A model generated the notes under the pieces. It saw nothing but the letters and a program-made list of their open reading frames with translations. It did not search any database and was not told the origin of the DNA. This document shows, one piece after another, positions 1-10,767 of a DNA stretch of 64,000 nucleotides; positions within the stretch are counted from its first letter, which is position 1, and each line of letters begins with the position of its first letter. The stretch is taken from the NCBI GenBank assembly GCA_015039465.1, contig MU130542.1:239452-303451 (forward strand), written 5' to 3'. Source of the stretch: Phlegmacium glaucopus. Taxonomy: Eukaryota > Basidiomycota > Agaricomycetes > Agaricales > Cortinariaceae. A program made the position numbers and the translations under genes.

Positions 1-582
1 TTAGATGCTGCATTCGCTGCGTGCGCAGCCACCGCATTCTGGGGTCAGTGTCGCTTAGGCGAACTCTTACCCACTCGCATCGCCGACTCATCTACTCTCC
101 TTTTACCATCTCGCACTAACTTAAAAAGGTCCCCTCGTAACCCCTCAGCTTACATGCTCCATCTACCACACACAAAAACCCATCACCGAGGTCAAGACGT
201 GGTAATCGTCGAACAACAAGGTCCCATCAACCCCATATCGTTACTAAAAAACCACTTACACTTAAGCCATACCCCACACACGCTTCCCTTATTCGCTTAT
301 GCTACTCACGAAGGACACCAGTCATTCACTAAAAGAACTTTCCTCCGACGTTGCAACCTCATTTGGCATTCTTTAGGATACCCACACACGACAGGCCACT
401 GCTTCCGTATCGGCGGGACCACAGAACTTCTAGTCGCAGGAACCCCACCCGACGTGGTCAAGGCAATGGGCCATTGGTCCTCAGACTCCTTCCATCGGTA
501 CTGGAGGTCACTCGACGATATCGTCCCTCAACACGCCCGCAACTTATCAATCAACCCACGAAAACGAAAAAATCCTATCTAA
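1..582 (+). CDS. Tyrosine recombinase, C-terminal part (DIRS/Crypton-like element)
   Basis: The frame is open from the left edge, so the N-terminus lies outside the window; the first ATG at 154 is internal. Catalytic landmarks of a tyrosine recombinase are visible in order. These are an Arg in WGQCRLGELL (codons ~14-23), the HxxR box in GHCFRIGGTTEL (codons ~132-143), then GHWSSDSFHRYWR, which supplies the His/Trp and the presumed Tyr nucleophile. The tail is basic (NPRKRKNPI). Such enzymes cut and rejoin DNA for DIRS-like retroelements and Cryptons. The RNase H relic near 11.4 kb suggests DIRS-like elements exist in this genome. No stop interrupts the visible part, so this copy may be intact. 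The family is clear; the exact element class is not. Confidence 0.82.
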   Translation, partial: LDAAFAACAATAFWGQCRLGELLPTRIADSSTLLLPSRTNLKRSPRNPSAYMLHLPHTKTHHRGQDVVIVEQQGPINPISLLKNHLHLSHTPHTLPLFAYATHEGHQSFTKRTFLRRCNLIWHSLGYPHTTGHCFRIGGTTELLVAGTPPDVVKAMGHWSSDSFHRYWRSLDDIVPQHARNLSINPRKRKNPI

Positions 583-600
583 ACCGCCCTTTTGGGGTTA

Positions 601-621
601 GACGATGGCGTTACCGTCGTC
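601..621. repeat. Small hairpin behind the recombinase gene
   Basis: GACGATGG, loop CGTTA, CCGTCGTC forms an eight-base stem with one G-T type mismatch, 19 nt after the recombinase stop. It lies in a GC-rich tail with two GGGGTTAG motifs. It may be part of the retroelement 3' end or a transcript-end structure. No function can be shown. Confidence 0.4.
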
Positions 622-746
622 TGGGCGATTTTTGGGGGTTAGCCGCCGGCACCCCATCGGTCCTTCGCCCTAGAGTTTTCGACGACTTTCCGCTCGTCAA
701 AACTCCTCACCCACATCCACTGCTAACAGGCCCTTATATTATACAT

Positions 747-1208
747 TCAGTTACTCCTCGTAGCGCGAACTAGTGTACGAGATAGATCAGTGGGTTTGTT
801 GTCGCACAGTTCCCAGTGAGGGAAACGAGAAGAACTATCGAGAATATAGAGGTTGCTATCTTCACCAATAACGGCAAGAAAAGTCGTATTCGACGGAGAG
901 AGAATAGAAACGATATTTCTGGGCTGTGTGGAAGATGCTAGAGACAAGTTAGACCGTTGTCTTCCCGGGACTTGAGACTTACGGAATTGAGTATCGTCAA
1001 TAGTCCATGCCCTGACAGCGTTTCCATCTTTGTCCAAGTTACGATACGCACTGAAGACGGTGCCATTCTGGATGAAGGAAGTTGTAAGTTTGCCGTTGCG
1101 ATCGAGGTTGACTGCCCAATCGGCTATGGAAGAAGTTCTAATTGATTGGGTATACCAATCTTCTTGGAGCTGGGTCTTGGGGAATATCTCAATGTCAGAG
1201 GTCGCCAT
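747..1208 (-). CDS. Hypothetical protein, possible truncated beta-propeller/lectin-like
   Basis: I chose the ATG at 1208 (MATSDIEIFPKTQ) because it has A at -3 and G at +4. An upstream ATG at 1262 would add 18 residues. The ~153-residue product has alternating short hydrophobic strands and loops (NGKLTTSFIQNGTVFSAYR, TTFLAVIGEDSNLYIL), a pattern seen in fungal propeller lectins, which are usually about twice as long. The C-terminus ends at the boundary with the recombinase element, so the gene may be truncated by that insertion. I do not recognise a specific family. Confidence 0.4.
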   Translation of the reverse strand: MATSDIEIFPKTQLQEDWYTQSIRTSSIADWAVNLDRNGKLTTSFIQNGTVFSAYRNLDKDGNAVRAWTIDDTQFRKSQVPGRQRSNLSLASSTQPRNIVSILSPSNTTFLAVIGEDSNLYILDSSSRFPHWELCDNKPTDLSRTLVRATRSN

Positions 1209-1262
1209 AATGAAGGTAGAAAGAAGGCTTGAACGAGACAAGGAATAATAGAACTGTTGCAT

Positions 1263-2040
1263 TTATATCGATCTAATCACAGTCAGTAATCACATCATAT
1301 TGCATCATTCCCGCGTATAGCGGAAGTCACTCATAGATAAGCATCGAACTTCGAACTCGAGGTGAATCCTTGTCGTACCTAGTATTAGTATGATTCATGT
1401 CCCAAACATTTCAACATCACATATCATTTCCTATGTGAAAGGGTGAAAATTTAACAATAACAAAATAGTACTTTCATACATTAATACTTGCAACTTGGCC
1501 TACTTGTTCACTAAAGCGCTCGACAGGACAAAGACGCTCGGAAGACGCATCTATTTATAGAACGTACAAATTATCGTTTCACTCTTATATACTACCTTCG
1601 CTTGTTACATTTCATAATATATACTCTATAATTACACGGGAATACCTCAGTCGTTATACTGTATTATTTATGGTATAATGTTGTATGATTTCTCTCATCA
1701 CAGTTTAGGTACAGCTGAGTTTCAAAGGTCATCTCAGGAATCGTTCGAAAGAGTCTCCTTAAAGTTATATGGTAATCGATAACGACTCGCTAACCCCCTT
1801 TTTGAACTCAGCCTTACAGGGAACAATCCGTAATTCAAAGCTGTTCGAAGCAATGTCCTCATGTTCATGGTGAGAGAAGCCGAAGGAGATCGAGAACTAG
1901 GAGGTGTCAAACGTATCTACGCCACCTCCCACCCCTCCAGACCAGATCCGAGTTCGTTCCTGAATCCTCGCCACCTTCAGGGAACGACATCTCGTTACCT
2001 CGGCGCCTGCAGGTATGCCGACGTCAACTAATTTGTCACT
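1263..2040. other. Intergenic, no gene seen
   Basis: AT-rich sequence with stops in all frames and no recognised coding segment. The right end leads into the promoter of the oxygenase relic. Confidence 0.5.
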
Positions 2041-2047
2041 TATAAAG
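2041..2047 (+). promoter_or_regulatory. TATA box of the oxygenase relic
   Basis: TATAAAG lies 46 nt upstream of the ATG at 2087. The spacing and context (pyrimidine-rich leader, TTCAACATG start) fit a fungal core promoter, now in front of a dead gene. Confidence 0.45.
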
Positions 2048-2086
2048 TCATATTCTCACCTCGCATTCCACCAGCTCACCTTCAAC

Positions 2087-3195
2087 ATGTCAGAGTCAAA
2101 GACTTGGTAAAGACAACATATCTCTCTCTCTGCGTTCGCCTCCAATCGCACCAGATGGGTACTATGACTGGCAAGTTGAACCCACCGCCTACACTCACAA
2201 CCGACGACTGCTCACCAAATAAACGGGCTCCAATCATCTCGTTCGACTATCGCAGGCCGCTTCTAACAAGATCGTAAATCCGGAGGCTGAGAATGACCAT
2301 TTGGGAGCTGTAAGTAACCAAGTGATGCCTGAAAATCATTGCTTATTGTTTTACAACGGCTCAAAGACCTGCTCTCAGTCATGTCTATGGCCCCAGCTGG
2401 GTCAAAAATGAGCAGGACGTTAAGCTACAAGGCAGTTGGTGTACTCTACAACGACATACCCACTCGCTGCCTATCTTGACACCAAATCCAACTTCCGTCA
2501 AGCCAATGGAGGGGACAATTACATACACGAACCTGACTTGGGCGGAGCAGGCACACTACATATGCCAGAAGCGTCCAGTCCAAGAAGTGCATCTACCCCA
2601 GGGCACTCCCCGACGCTGGACTTGTGTTTGACACTCTACTCAGGGTAAATGATGTGCGAGTTGAATATTGCATCTTTACTTTTATGCCCTAAAACGAGAC
2701 CAATGGTGGAAATTCATCCTTGATATTCGCCTTCGCTACAGTAATCACGCACTCCCTTTTCAAGACCAACCGGACCGATCCCTCAATGAACAAAGCCTCG
2801 ACTTCAAGTTAAGCCTTCTATACGACAACAGTTGAGTTAATCCCTCTTTTACGACCCTTCCTCCACTAACAACTCAACTTAATATTTCAGACGCAGACGC
2901 GGGTGCCTCTGTCGGAGTCTGTCCGAGCACCAGACTCCAACGGCCGGGGCCTGCTTTGGCCAGACACCTTAGCGAATGCAAAACTCTCTTTTCTTCCGCC
3001 TGAGGTTAGCGCACTGTTGGTCCTGTTCAACAGAAACCACAACTACATCGCAGAAATGCTTCTCAAGCCGAACGAGAAGAAGTGCTAGACATCCCCTTCC
3101 GACCCGGCAAAGTCCAAGGTATAGGACAACGAGATTCTTGAAACTGCGCGGCTCATTAAGTGTAGCTTTTTTTGTGAAGTGTTTGGATTGTAAGG
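2087..3195 (+). pseudogene. Psi-factor-producing / linoleate dioxygenase (Ppo) relic
   Basis: Fragments in all three frames match, in order, the N-terminal haem-peroxidase domain of fungal Ppo/linoleate diol synthases. They are SKMSRTLSYKAVGVLYNDIP (~2410), NFRQANGGDNYIHEPDLGGAGT (~2490), TYARSVQS then ALPDAGLVFDTLLR (~2570-2640), GGNSSLIFAFATVITHSLF (~2707), GRGLLWPD then LLVLFNRNHNYIAEMLLK (~2945-3070) and DNEILETARLIKC (~3125). Intron signals survive, for example GTAAAT after DTLLR and TTTCAG at ~2890. There is a stop six codons after the start, several frameshifts, and the catalytic and P450-like C-terminal three quarters are absent. These enzymes make oxylipin signals controlling sporulation; this copy cannot be functional. 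The family match is strong; exact ends are approximate. Confidence 0.85.
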
Positions 3196-3797
3196 CTTTT
3201 TTTAAAAACAGCTGTGGCCACTTCATCTCGATGATCAGTTTTTGCGATATTTTATTGGGTATCATATTGATTACTATGATTAGGAAACAGTCATATTGAT
3301 TAGAAAACAGTGAATGATTACCTCGCGGGGGGGGTTTTTTTATGCCAATTTATCTAAAGGGCGTGGCCCCATGCAGAAGTTACAAACTCGTTTTGAACTA
3401 AACTACCAGGCCCCTAGTGCCTTTCCTCTTTCCCCCATCTAGTGATGCACTAACGAGGTCGCCGCGGGGTTCTTAGGTCTCTCAGAAGGAAATGCCTGGT
3501 CTGTGCATTCGACGTACGCGTCCATCTATGCCCCTTCCTTCCTTCAACTACATATCTCACACTTTCTTTGCATATACGCACAGCCTATCAAATACAGGGA
3601 CGGACAGACCGTCGAGCGCGGCCAAGGCAACCACATGAGCGTGGAGTTCAACATCCTAATTCTCGTCCCTAAACAACTACTAACCAGGGGGGTCACGGAC
3701 CCCACAACCAACTAGCGGGCATAGAAGTCGACTAGGTCGCATGCTAACGAGTTGTTTAGCTCTGCGCCATCTAAACGCTCCACCAAAAAAAAAACCT
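3196..3797. other. Intergenic, no gene seen
   Basis: Contains homopolymer runs (a G run then a T run near 3330) and short open frames with no recognised similarity. Confidence 0.45.
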
Positions 3798-3802
3798 GTG
3801 CC

Positions 3803-3821
3803 GAACGTCCGACGGACATTC
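3803..3821. promoter_or_regulatory. CCGACGG palindrome upstream of HNH copy 1
   Basis: GAACGTCCGACGGACATTC is a near-perfect 19-bp palindrome (one mismatch) around CCG-A-CGG, the geometry bound by some Zn2Cys6 factors. It sits ~200 nt upstream of the old HNH start. The same site precedes HNH copy 2 (12391-12409) and a third flank (27982-27996). Binding is inferred from symmetry and recurrence only. Confidence 0.35.
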
Positions 3822-3998
3822 AAATATTCAAGCCTTCAAGTCCATTCAAACTCCGGCGCGATCACTCACTTTCACGCTACGACGATCATCCTGCGAGCGT
3901 CGAATTAACGCTTAGTTTGGAGACTTGGAGTACACGTACGACTTCCAATATTATTTCCGAGTCAGTTCTTGACCTTCATCCACAATTCATCCACAAAC

Positions 3999-5233
3999 AT
4001 GTCAGTGCATATAATATCTGCTTGGAGGTCGAGAGTTCTCTTCAACAGGCCGTCAACAACGGCGAAAACGTTGGGAATGACATAATTTACGTTCGAATCC
4101 TTCGCTATCTTATACACTTTGTGCCGACGGATCTGGGGTTGAAAGTGGTCGTCACTGAGATCTTCTCGGCCAAGTCTGATCGAGCCCTTCTCGATGTTGG
4201 GAAGATGTATTTTGATCATTATATCAGGGCATGTAAGTCCCTAAATCTTCTTATTCTACGTACCATATGACGTGGTCACCAGTTCGTGCCAACAAGGGCC
4301 GCATACCAACACCGTCCAATCATCCATCTCGTCCCTCATTTGATACAGTGGCAGATATGCTCAATGACACCTTGGAGGATGCTCCTCAATCACATTCTAC
4401 CACCAAAAAACATGTCATCATTGCTCCGAGTCTCTCTATTCACGAATTCTCACTCACTTCTACTGATCAGGCCCTTTTTCGCGATGAATATCGTTGTGTC
4501 GTGACTGGAAAATACGACATAAGCTCCGTACTGGTAGTTAAAGAGCTAAGAGACAAGTTGAATGCGGACCGCAGTCTGAAGACGGATGGGACACAATGTG
4601 CACATATATTCGCCGAGTCTGCGGACCAGGACATTGAACTGGGTTCACACAAAGTATGTCCCTACTCAATATCCGCTTAATTTTTGATAACAATATTCTG
4701 ATAGCGGGACTATGTTGCCACAGTGTGGGCAGTCATGGTCCGCTTTGGCTATACACAACTTCCTGACGACTTGAACGGTTCCAATGTCCACCGTTTAGAA
4801 AACGCGATGACTGTGGTTCCTGGATTTCATTTAGCCTTCGATCAACTAAAGGTTTGGTTTGTTGCAACAGTGCGTCTGACTTAACCTTGCTCATTTGACT
4901 ATCGCTAACTTGTTATACGGCGACGTTTCTCAGAATGTGGAGAACAAGTACAAGCTTGAAGCGGCAGAGCCCTTCATCCTAAACGACTATCCGGAATACG
5001 TTGCATTCAAGACACCTGATCCGGTCAAATTTCCGGTTCCATCTGCAATCTACCTTGGCATTCACGCTGCATGCGCCAAGGTCGCTCATTTATCAGGAGC
5101 TGGTGCCTGGATCGACAAATTCTACCGAGACATGGATGACAGTACAACACTCGATCCGAACGGCGCCTCTGCAGAGATGTTGGAACATGCCATTTTTGAA
5201 CTACAGGCAGCTGGACGCCCGATCACTGCTTGA
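3999..5233 (+). pseudogene. HNH endonuclease-domain protein, copy 1 (start lost)
   Basis: Four exons can be read: to 4232, 4283-4653, 4705-4869 and 4934-5233, with GT-AG junctions that keep frame. The N-terminal helical part (VSAYNICLEVESSLQ) leads to the HNH core. The core has YRCVVTGKYD, TQCAHIFAES and a closing NAMTVVPGFHLAFDQLKVWF, giving the paired Cys/His and H..FD pattern of the fungal HNH family (PF13391-like). Compared with copy 2, 58 net bases are missing right after the ancestral ATG (3999), so that ATG is now out of frame and no other in-frame ATG precedes the core. The C-terminus is intact (ELQAAGRPITA). Likely a nuclease of unknown role, inactivated at the start codon. Confidence 0.72.
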
Positions 5234-6289
5234 GTAGCGACGCTCGATATACGTTTTCTTTCATACCATTCCGCAAATATTTTGTACACTTACTATCTGA
5301 GCGGCTTGAGTATGATCTTGAATCGCATTTTGAACATCGCTAGGGGTCCCCATAATCCGCTAATACTTTGTTCTATTTCGAAAGACGGAATGGGGATGTA
5401 CTCGAAGTAGTGTTGCCGTTGAAGTGAAGTGGGTTCGGGGTGAACTTCGCCTCGGTTCGCAGACGTAATACTTCGGTTGTCAACGAGTTGGTCCGAGGTC
5501 ACTTCGTCATAGGCTCATCCTATATACGAAAACTTCGATACACAGGCTGGTCCATTGGACTATAAATCCCCGTACCACGCCTAAGCTCGATACAAAACTC
5601 GACTCCCTGTACGTCCAACCGTGACTCGTCTGTGCAATTTGATGTTTGATGTCAGCACCGCCACGCAAACAACGCTGTCCTCTTTTATGGCGCCAGGACT
5701 ACCATGATTCTCGCTTCAACCCGCCCATCAAAAGCATGTTACCTTTTCTGAAGATGACCTTTACGGGCGAAATTTCATGCAATATGTCTGCGTGGAGTTT
5801 AGGCTTAAAATCACAGGTCCGAGTCGTATCTCGAATTTGTTGTTCATAAAGCACTTTCCAATGAATCGCTTACTTCTTATCCAATCTAGATTTCATTCTC
5901 AAATGCTGAATACACAAAGTAGGAAACGCCTGGGTAAGTGTAATTAGAAACGGGTTTAATCTGCTCTAAAGTGTCAAACTAGGTTAAAGAATTGGCTATC
6001 GCACAAAGACGTTCGCCCCAAATCACGGGGACGAAAATTGTCTGGATATCCCATATAATTCTTCAAGCCGCCGCAAGAAAATCCACTAGAAAGGTAAGGA
6101 CGATTGTACTGTATTTTTTTTACCTATATCCAAATTAACAATAACATTAAATGGCTTCATCCAAGCAGACTTCAGGTTTGACCAGGCCTGCAAACATAGC
6201 AGAACAATGTGGCTGAACCTCAACAATCTAATCCGGAAATCACTTACAAGAACTGGTACTTGTTTACTCTCAAGCGCAGTATCCCTTGG
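5234..6289. other. Spacer with repeated fragments
   Basis: The part up to ~5510 is duplicated behind HNH copy 2 (13818-14040). A segment at ~5577-5700, with a TATA-like CTATAAAT just upstream, recurs at ~38565-38690. A short frame near 5700-5830 (FSEDDLYGRNFMQYV) and another near 5985-6095 (AIAQRRSPQITGTKIVW) look like exon debris of a gene I cannot name. No intact gene. Confidence 0.4.
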
Positions 6290-6965
6290 CGAGGTTGGTT
6301 CGAAAAGGTCTGTTTTAATCTCTTCCTTCCTTTCTTACTCAGAGTAATATTCTTGCTTTTGCCCTCTCACAGACTCCCGGGCATTCAAGACGAACTGGAA
6401 AAATATATAACCCGAGCTCTGACCTCCTCAATGGTCTAGCCAAACCACCTTGCGACGATCAGCGTGGGAATTCACTTCCCTCCTTCATACGTTCATGAGC
6501 AACCTCGCTCATGAAATTCAGGGGGTCCCAGATGAAGATGGTTTCATCTAAGCTATTCGTCTCGCTCAAGAAAAATTCCTCACAGCAGTCCGTATGACGG
6601 CACCGAATTTCCTGAGCAGAAGTTCAAAGAGACAAGGCATCTCAGTTTTTGCACAGCGAGGGTGAGGAATGGGACGAGGGTAGCGAGAGTGAAACTGAAC
6701 CGTGTTTTGACCTAGAGCCTTTCAATTCTGCGAGAAGGTGAGAGCGTATTTTATCCAAAATGATTTATATTGACGAAGTCATGGAGAGGGCGCATCAGTA
6801 AGTATTTGGTTCCGTTTATCAATTTTGATGATGGTTCTTAATGACTTTCATTTTACTGGGCTCGTACTCATGAACTACCTGGCAACTATCCATTCCTCGT
6901 ACAAAAAACTTTTATCGATGCCGCAATAATTCTCAATCCACCCTATCCCAAAGCCATCCCAACAA
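6290..6965 (+). pseudogene. Dynamin-like GTPase stalk relic 1
   Basis: After an exon end GWFEK and an intron (GTCTGT...CACAG), the sequence reads RLPGIQDELEKYITRA, then with frameshifts SNLAHEIQGVPDEDGF-like, PEQKFKETRHLSFC and IDEVMERAHQ. It then crosses an intron (GTAAGT from ~6799) into THELPGNYPFLVQK. This is the order of the stalk region of fungal dynamin/Mx-type GTPases. The second intron has lost its AG acceptor, and stops interrupt several segments. No GTPase domain is present here. It is convergent with the membrane-protein gene at 7681, as in three other copies. Confidence 0.75.
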
Positions 6966-7440
6966 CATCTCTATAGTAGCGAACCTCTTCCTCAGCCAAT
7001 CGATGTACCATGGGTGTATCGTACCCAAGTCGCGAGGAAGGTGTTTGTCAACGGTGGTTGTCATTGGGGATTTAGCTTGGCCGAGAAACCTCAATGTATG
7101 CTTTCTTTCGGCCAGATGCTCCGTTTGGGAATAATTCTTCTCATCGACGTAGATTATATCCCCTCCGCCACAGCACAATACTTGTGTACTATTATCTGTA
7201 TATACCACGTCGAACATCCCTGCCATTTCATTCACAGAGACACTACTTATCGACCAATCCTTCACATCGTCAACTTACTTTACTGTCCCTCGCGTCTTTG
7301 AGTCGAAATTCAACCAAATTGAAATTCTCTTCTGAGTCCTCTATCCTCCCTCCCCTCTCCATGTTATCCATCTATGTGCTAGATAACAACTTTTACAATA
7401 CGTCGCCGTGCTCGACGATTAATTTCATCTCATTTTAGTA
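6966..7440. other. Spacer shared by the duplicated modules
   Basis: Recurs in changed form near 14860-15360, 40235-40510 and 63010-63310. Open frames exist on both strands (for example a minus frame 6933-7265), but neither is preserved between copies, so I see no gene. Confidence 0.45.
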
Positions 7441-7680
7441 GACAAGACTAGAGTTGGAAGCATCTCGTCCTGAAAAAACCAAAGGAGAATACTACAAAAG
7501 TTTCAAGTGTTTCTACACCAATCATTCAAATAGCCTAAGTGTCATAATTCGTACATCGAGAGGTGTCATCAAAGGAAGTAAAACATGAAATTCATTCCAA
7601 TAAATATGCATTCAATCCAGTTTCGCTAGAAAGCTCGAAAAGAGTGGGGAAAATGTATGGATAAAGAAACAGAATGTGGA
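7441..7680. repeat. Conserved 3' block of the ~1,000-residue family, copy 1
   Basis: This block (GAGAGGTGTCATCA, AACATGAAATTCATTC, AATATGCATTC motifs) is well conserved downstream of all five family loci. On the minus strand it is the 3' flank and probably holds the transcript end. Confidence 0.6.
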
Positions 7681-10600
7681 CTATTCCTGGGATCCTCCAG
7701 ACTTTAAATCCATTTCGGAATTTAATGGCATACCGTAGTGCTTTCCAGCTTCGTCAAGCAATTCTATGTCATGTAAAAAATGACCGTGCCAGAGGTACTC
7801 GACTATTTCTCTAAACTGGATAACAATGTCATTCCGGATCCCTGGCTCAAACGAAAGGTGATCAGGTTCAGAAGGATCGGGAATTGGATGGAGAGTTATA
7901 TCATCAATCGTGAGTGACGACTTGGATGAGGGGTTGAGTTGAATTATGGTTGATCCTAGAGTGACTTCGAGAGGCTCATCCACTTCTTCGCCGGAATGTT
8001 TGAGTCTTAGCAATAGACTTTCGCCAGATGTTGGGGCGACGAACGAGATCAAAACTCTTGCATCACCCCCGAGTCCTTCTGGATTAGAACGCACATTAGA
8101 GCCGTCAGCGTCCATGAAAATATATGTGAAAGGGTCCAACTTGGGTCGAATTTCGTTCGCAAATGTGATTAAATCATTGTTGATAGATTTGAGAAATAGG
8201 GGATCACGGTGGATAGCAGGTAGATGTCCAGGGAGACCCCGGGATATCGAAGTCACCCATGGTAAATCACGAATTGTAGCCTGAATCCAGTTGACATCGG
8301 AATCAGAATCAAAAGCATCGAAAGTGATGAAGACGATGTTTTTGTTTCCTTTCAGAGCATGGGAGTAGATTTCAAGTGGTGCGCTAGTAAAACATTGGTG
8401 GAGATAGAGCCACTTCGACCGAGAGTACCTGCATTTGAAAAGAGTATCGTCATCCCAGAATTGATCGAACCGTCCCAATTCAGATCCACGTTTCAAACGG
8501 AATTCGATATCCTCGATCTCCTTTCCCAGTCGTAGACGGAACTCATCATCGTCGGTGATCTGTTCGATTTCTCTCCTCAGTACAGTAGCTGATGATAGCC
8601 CTGCTGAACTTGGTATTTCAACTCCTTCAAAAAATTGGCGGATATATGATGCCCACTCCGTATGAACCATTTGCCGAGGATGGTTAGCAAACCAACAATT
8701 GTCTTTGTCGAGGTCGGCGAGCCTTTTATCAGCTGCGCGCATCTGTGGATTGAGTCTCTTCCAGCAATCGGCCCTCCATTCCCTCGTCAATCTTTCTTTC
8801 TCTTCCACTCGGTCATTGCCAATCTGGTCCATTAAAAATTTCAACTTGTTCCAGAAACGCTGTTCCCATTCCTTCACCTCATATACCAGCAACAGCTCCA
8901 TGTAGTACTGTTCTCGAAACAACAGCATCTCCCTGTCCAACTTTGGCAATTCTTGCTTCATTTCAACTGCTTGCTTGTTAACTCGATATTCCACTCCAAT
9001 TTTGCCTTCGAACATTTCCTTCACCTCTTTGGTTATCATTTCCATTCTCCGTACAATCCACTCGACACGTTTCTCATCCAGCAACCGTCGCTCTCTTTCA
9101 ATTGACGAGTGCAAGAAGTAATCAGATATAAGCAAAGATTCTTCGTTTCGCTCCCCCTCTTTCCCCTTCTCAACAGCCGATTTCCAATCGTCTCCATTTT
9201 CTTCCTCTCTTAACCTCTGGAGTCCACTGATAGTATCCTCCACTTTCATTGTCCAGCTGTTCTCTATAGTATATGCTTTGCTTACATCGGCAGCTCCTAG
9301 TCGATACTGGATGTGCTCTAAGATCGACCGATGATGTTTTCGAAGAGAATCCACGTTATTGCCATTGCTGGATATTGGGTCAGCTTTGGGATCAATTTTG
9401 GCGTCAATTTCGACTTCAAGTACAAGGTGTCCAACATCAACGAGGGGCGCATTTGAATTTGTTGAGTAGAAAGTGTCAATTTCGTTGTCTCGAGTGTAAA
9501 CTCGTGTCGTACGCTCCTTGTGATCGAAAACCGTGATATATAGAATCCGTTCTCCAAGTTTATGCCTCTCCGCATTCTCAAGCTCATTTTCCTCATTCTC
9601 AGGCCCACTGTCCCCATCCTTGTGCTCATTTTCCCCAACCGCAGGTACACTCTTTTTGGATGGGCGTTTCCGAGTCAAAGTATAATAAAGAGAGAGGTCA
9701 GGGCTGCTGAATGGATGAATGAGCCCAACAAACGACGTGATAGTCTTCAGGAATTCTCGCGCTCGGGTGAGAGGCAGCACCTTGCATTTAAAGATTTCTT
9801 CGTTGTCTTTGTTGCAAGTGGGAAGGGGCTCATGTTCGCCCAGGTCCAGAATGATCTCCAGTGGAGGCGCGTCGTCCCTCGTCGGATTCCAGGCCCAAAT
9901 ACCCAATCGGATTATAGAAAGCCCTGCTTCCAAGCAGAGCCAACTAACAGGACCGAATTTTGATATCGAATTCTGAACGACGCTAAAACATCCAACGTAC
10001 CCCACAACAGACGCGAGGATACCAATAAGGAGGAGACATAGCAACAGCCATGTGCTTGCATCCGCTTGATGTTTCTTCGTTTCGCGCTCAACGGCCGCCT
10101 CGATATCTGTATTAGGCGACTGGTCTCCATTCTTAAGTTTGACAAGATATTGTTGGGAAAGAGTGATTATTCGTCGTTGTATGAGAAGCTGAATGAGCGT
10201 GGCTGTGATGAAGCCTCCCATAGCACGCATAACCGGAAATACCCATGTCGTACTTTTACTCAGGGCGTTGGGACCAAGATTTACATCGATATATGGAGCG
10301 ATACTGAAACCACATAGGAGCGCGGTCATGGCCATCATCTTGACATTCCAAGCAGCGGACTTGTGGGATACACCAGTTATCTGGTTTTTGTCAATGTTGA
10401 GTTCTTGGATTAATTCGTCCATTCGAGTCTCGATGATGTAGCGCCCTTGGTTCCTCCCTTTACCAGTCTCAACCATAATCAAAGAAAGGTTCTCTCCCTG
10501 CGGCTCGAATCCCATATTCCCAAGTAACTTTGCTCCTTCAATACCCCGGAATGAGAAGCAAGCGATCAACGTTTTGTATCCCGCGCTGACTATCCCAAGA

Positions 10601-10767
10601 CTTCCGAATATCGACATTGGCGTTGCTGCTGCGTACAGATATCCTCGTGTGAGTGCTGAGCTGACATGGACCGAGCATTGCTCTGTGCCGAGCAGTGGAA
10701 GAAGTGCTGAAATATCTTGTATTCCGCTTGTGAGAGTTGAACCTATTCCTCCACCACTGGATGACAT
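7681..10767 (-). CDS. ~1,028-residue membrane/coiled-coil protein, family copy 1
   Basis: Single uninterrupted exon. I placed the start at 10767 (MSSSGGGIGST) because all copies share it; the frame runs 38 codons further up without conservation. Visible parts: GIQDISALLPLLGTEQC signature (residues ~15-31); hydrophobic stretches at ~42-72, ~143-160, ~175-198, ~239-263 and ~275-293; the PLPTCNKDNEEI linker; a strand-rich block with ERTTRVYTRDNEIDTFYSTNS; a charged helical segment (~570-720) rich in E/K/R; and a beta-rich C-terminus (FTYIFMDADG, ARVLISFVAPTSGESL, LTIDDITLHPIP). I know this only as an uncharacterised Agaricomycete-type family. It is probably membrane-anchored with a large soluble part. 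No catalytic motif is evident. Confidence 0.85.
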   Translation of the reverse strand: MSSSGGGIGSTLTSGIQDISALLPLLGTEQCSVHVSSALTRGYLYAAATPMSIFGSLGIVSAGYKTLIACFSFRGIEGAKLLGNMGFEPQGENLSLIMVETGKGRNQGRYIIETRMDELIQELNIDKNQITGVSHKSAAWNVKMMAMTALLCGFSIAPYIDVNLGPNALSKSTTWVFPVMRAMGGFITATLIQLLIQRRIITLSQQYLVKLKNGDQSPNTDIEAAVERETKKHQADASTWLLLCLLLIGILASVVGYVGCFSVVQNSISKFGPVSWLCLEAGLSIIRLGIWAWNPTRDDAPPLEIILDLGEHEPLPTCNKDNEEIFKCKVLPLTRAREFLKTITSFVGLIHPFSSPDLSLYYTLTRKRPSKKSVPAVGENEHKDGDSGPENEENELENAERHKLGERILYITVFDHKERTTRVYTRDNEIDTFYSTNSNAPLVDVGHLVLEVEIDAKIDPKADPISSNGNNVDSLRKHHRSILEHIQYRLGAADVSKAYTIENSWTMKVEDTISGLQRLREEENGDDWKSAVEKGKEGERNEESLLISDYFLHSSIERERRLLDEKRVEWIVRRMEMITKEVKEMFEGKIGVEYRVNKQAVEMKQELPKLDREMLLFREQYYMELLLVYEVKEWEQRFWNKLKFLMDQIGNDRVEEKERLTREWRADCWKRLNPQMRAADKRLADLDKDNCWFANHPRQMVHTEWASYIRQFFEGVEIPSSAGLSSATVLRREIEQITDDDEFRLRLGKEIEDIEFRLKRGSELGRFDQFWDDDTLFKCRYSRSKWLYLHQCFTSAPLEIYSHALKGNKNIVFITFDAFDSDSDVNWIQATIRDLPWVTSISRGLPGHLPAIHRDPLFLKSINNDLITFANEIRPKLDPFTYIFMDADGSNVRSNPEGLGGDARVLISFVAPTSGESLLLRLKHSGEEVDEPLEVTLGSTIIQLNPSSKSSLTIDDITLHPIPDPSEPDHLSFEPGIRNDIVIQFREIVEYLWHGHFLHDIELLDEAGKHYGMPLNSEMDLKSGGSQE

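Noticed and set aside
6933..7265. Minus-strand frame behind dynamin relic 1
   Set aside because: Its counterpart at 62868-63143 keeps only the first ~25 codons and no domain is visible; probably spacer.
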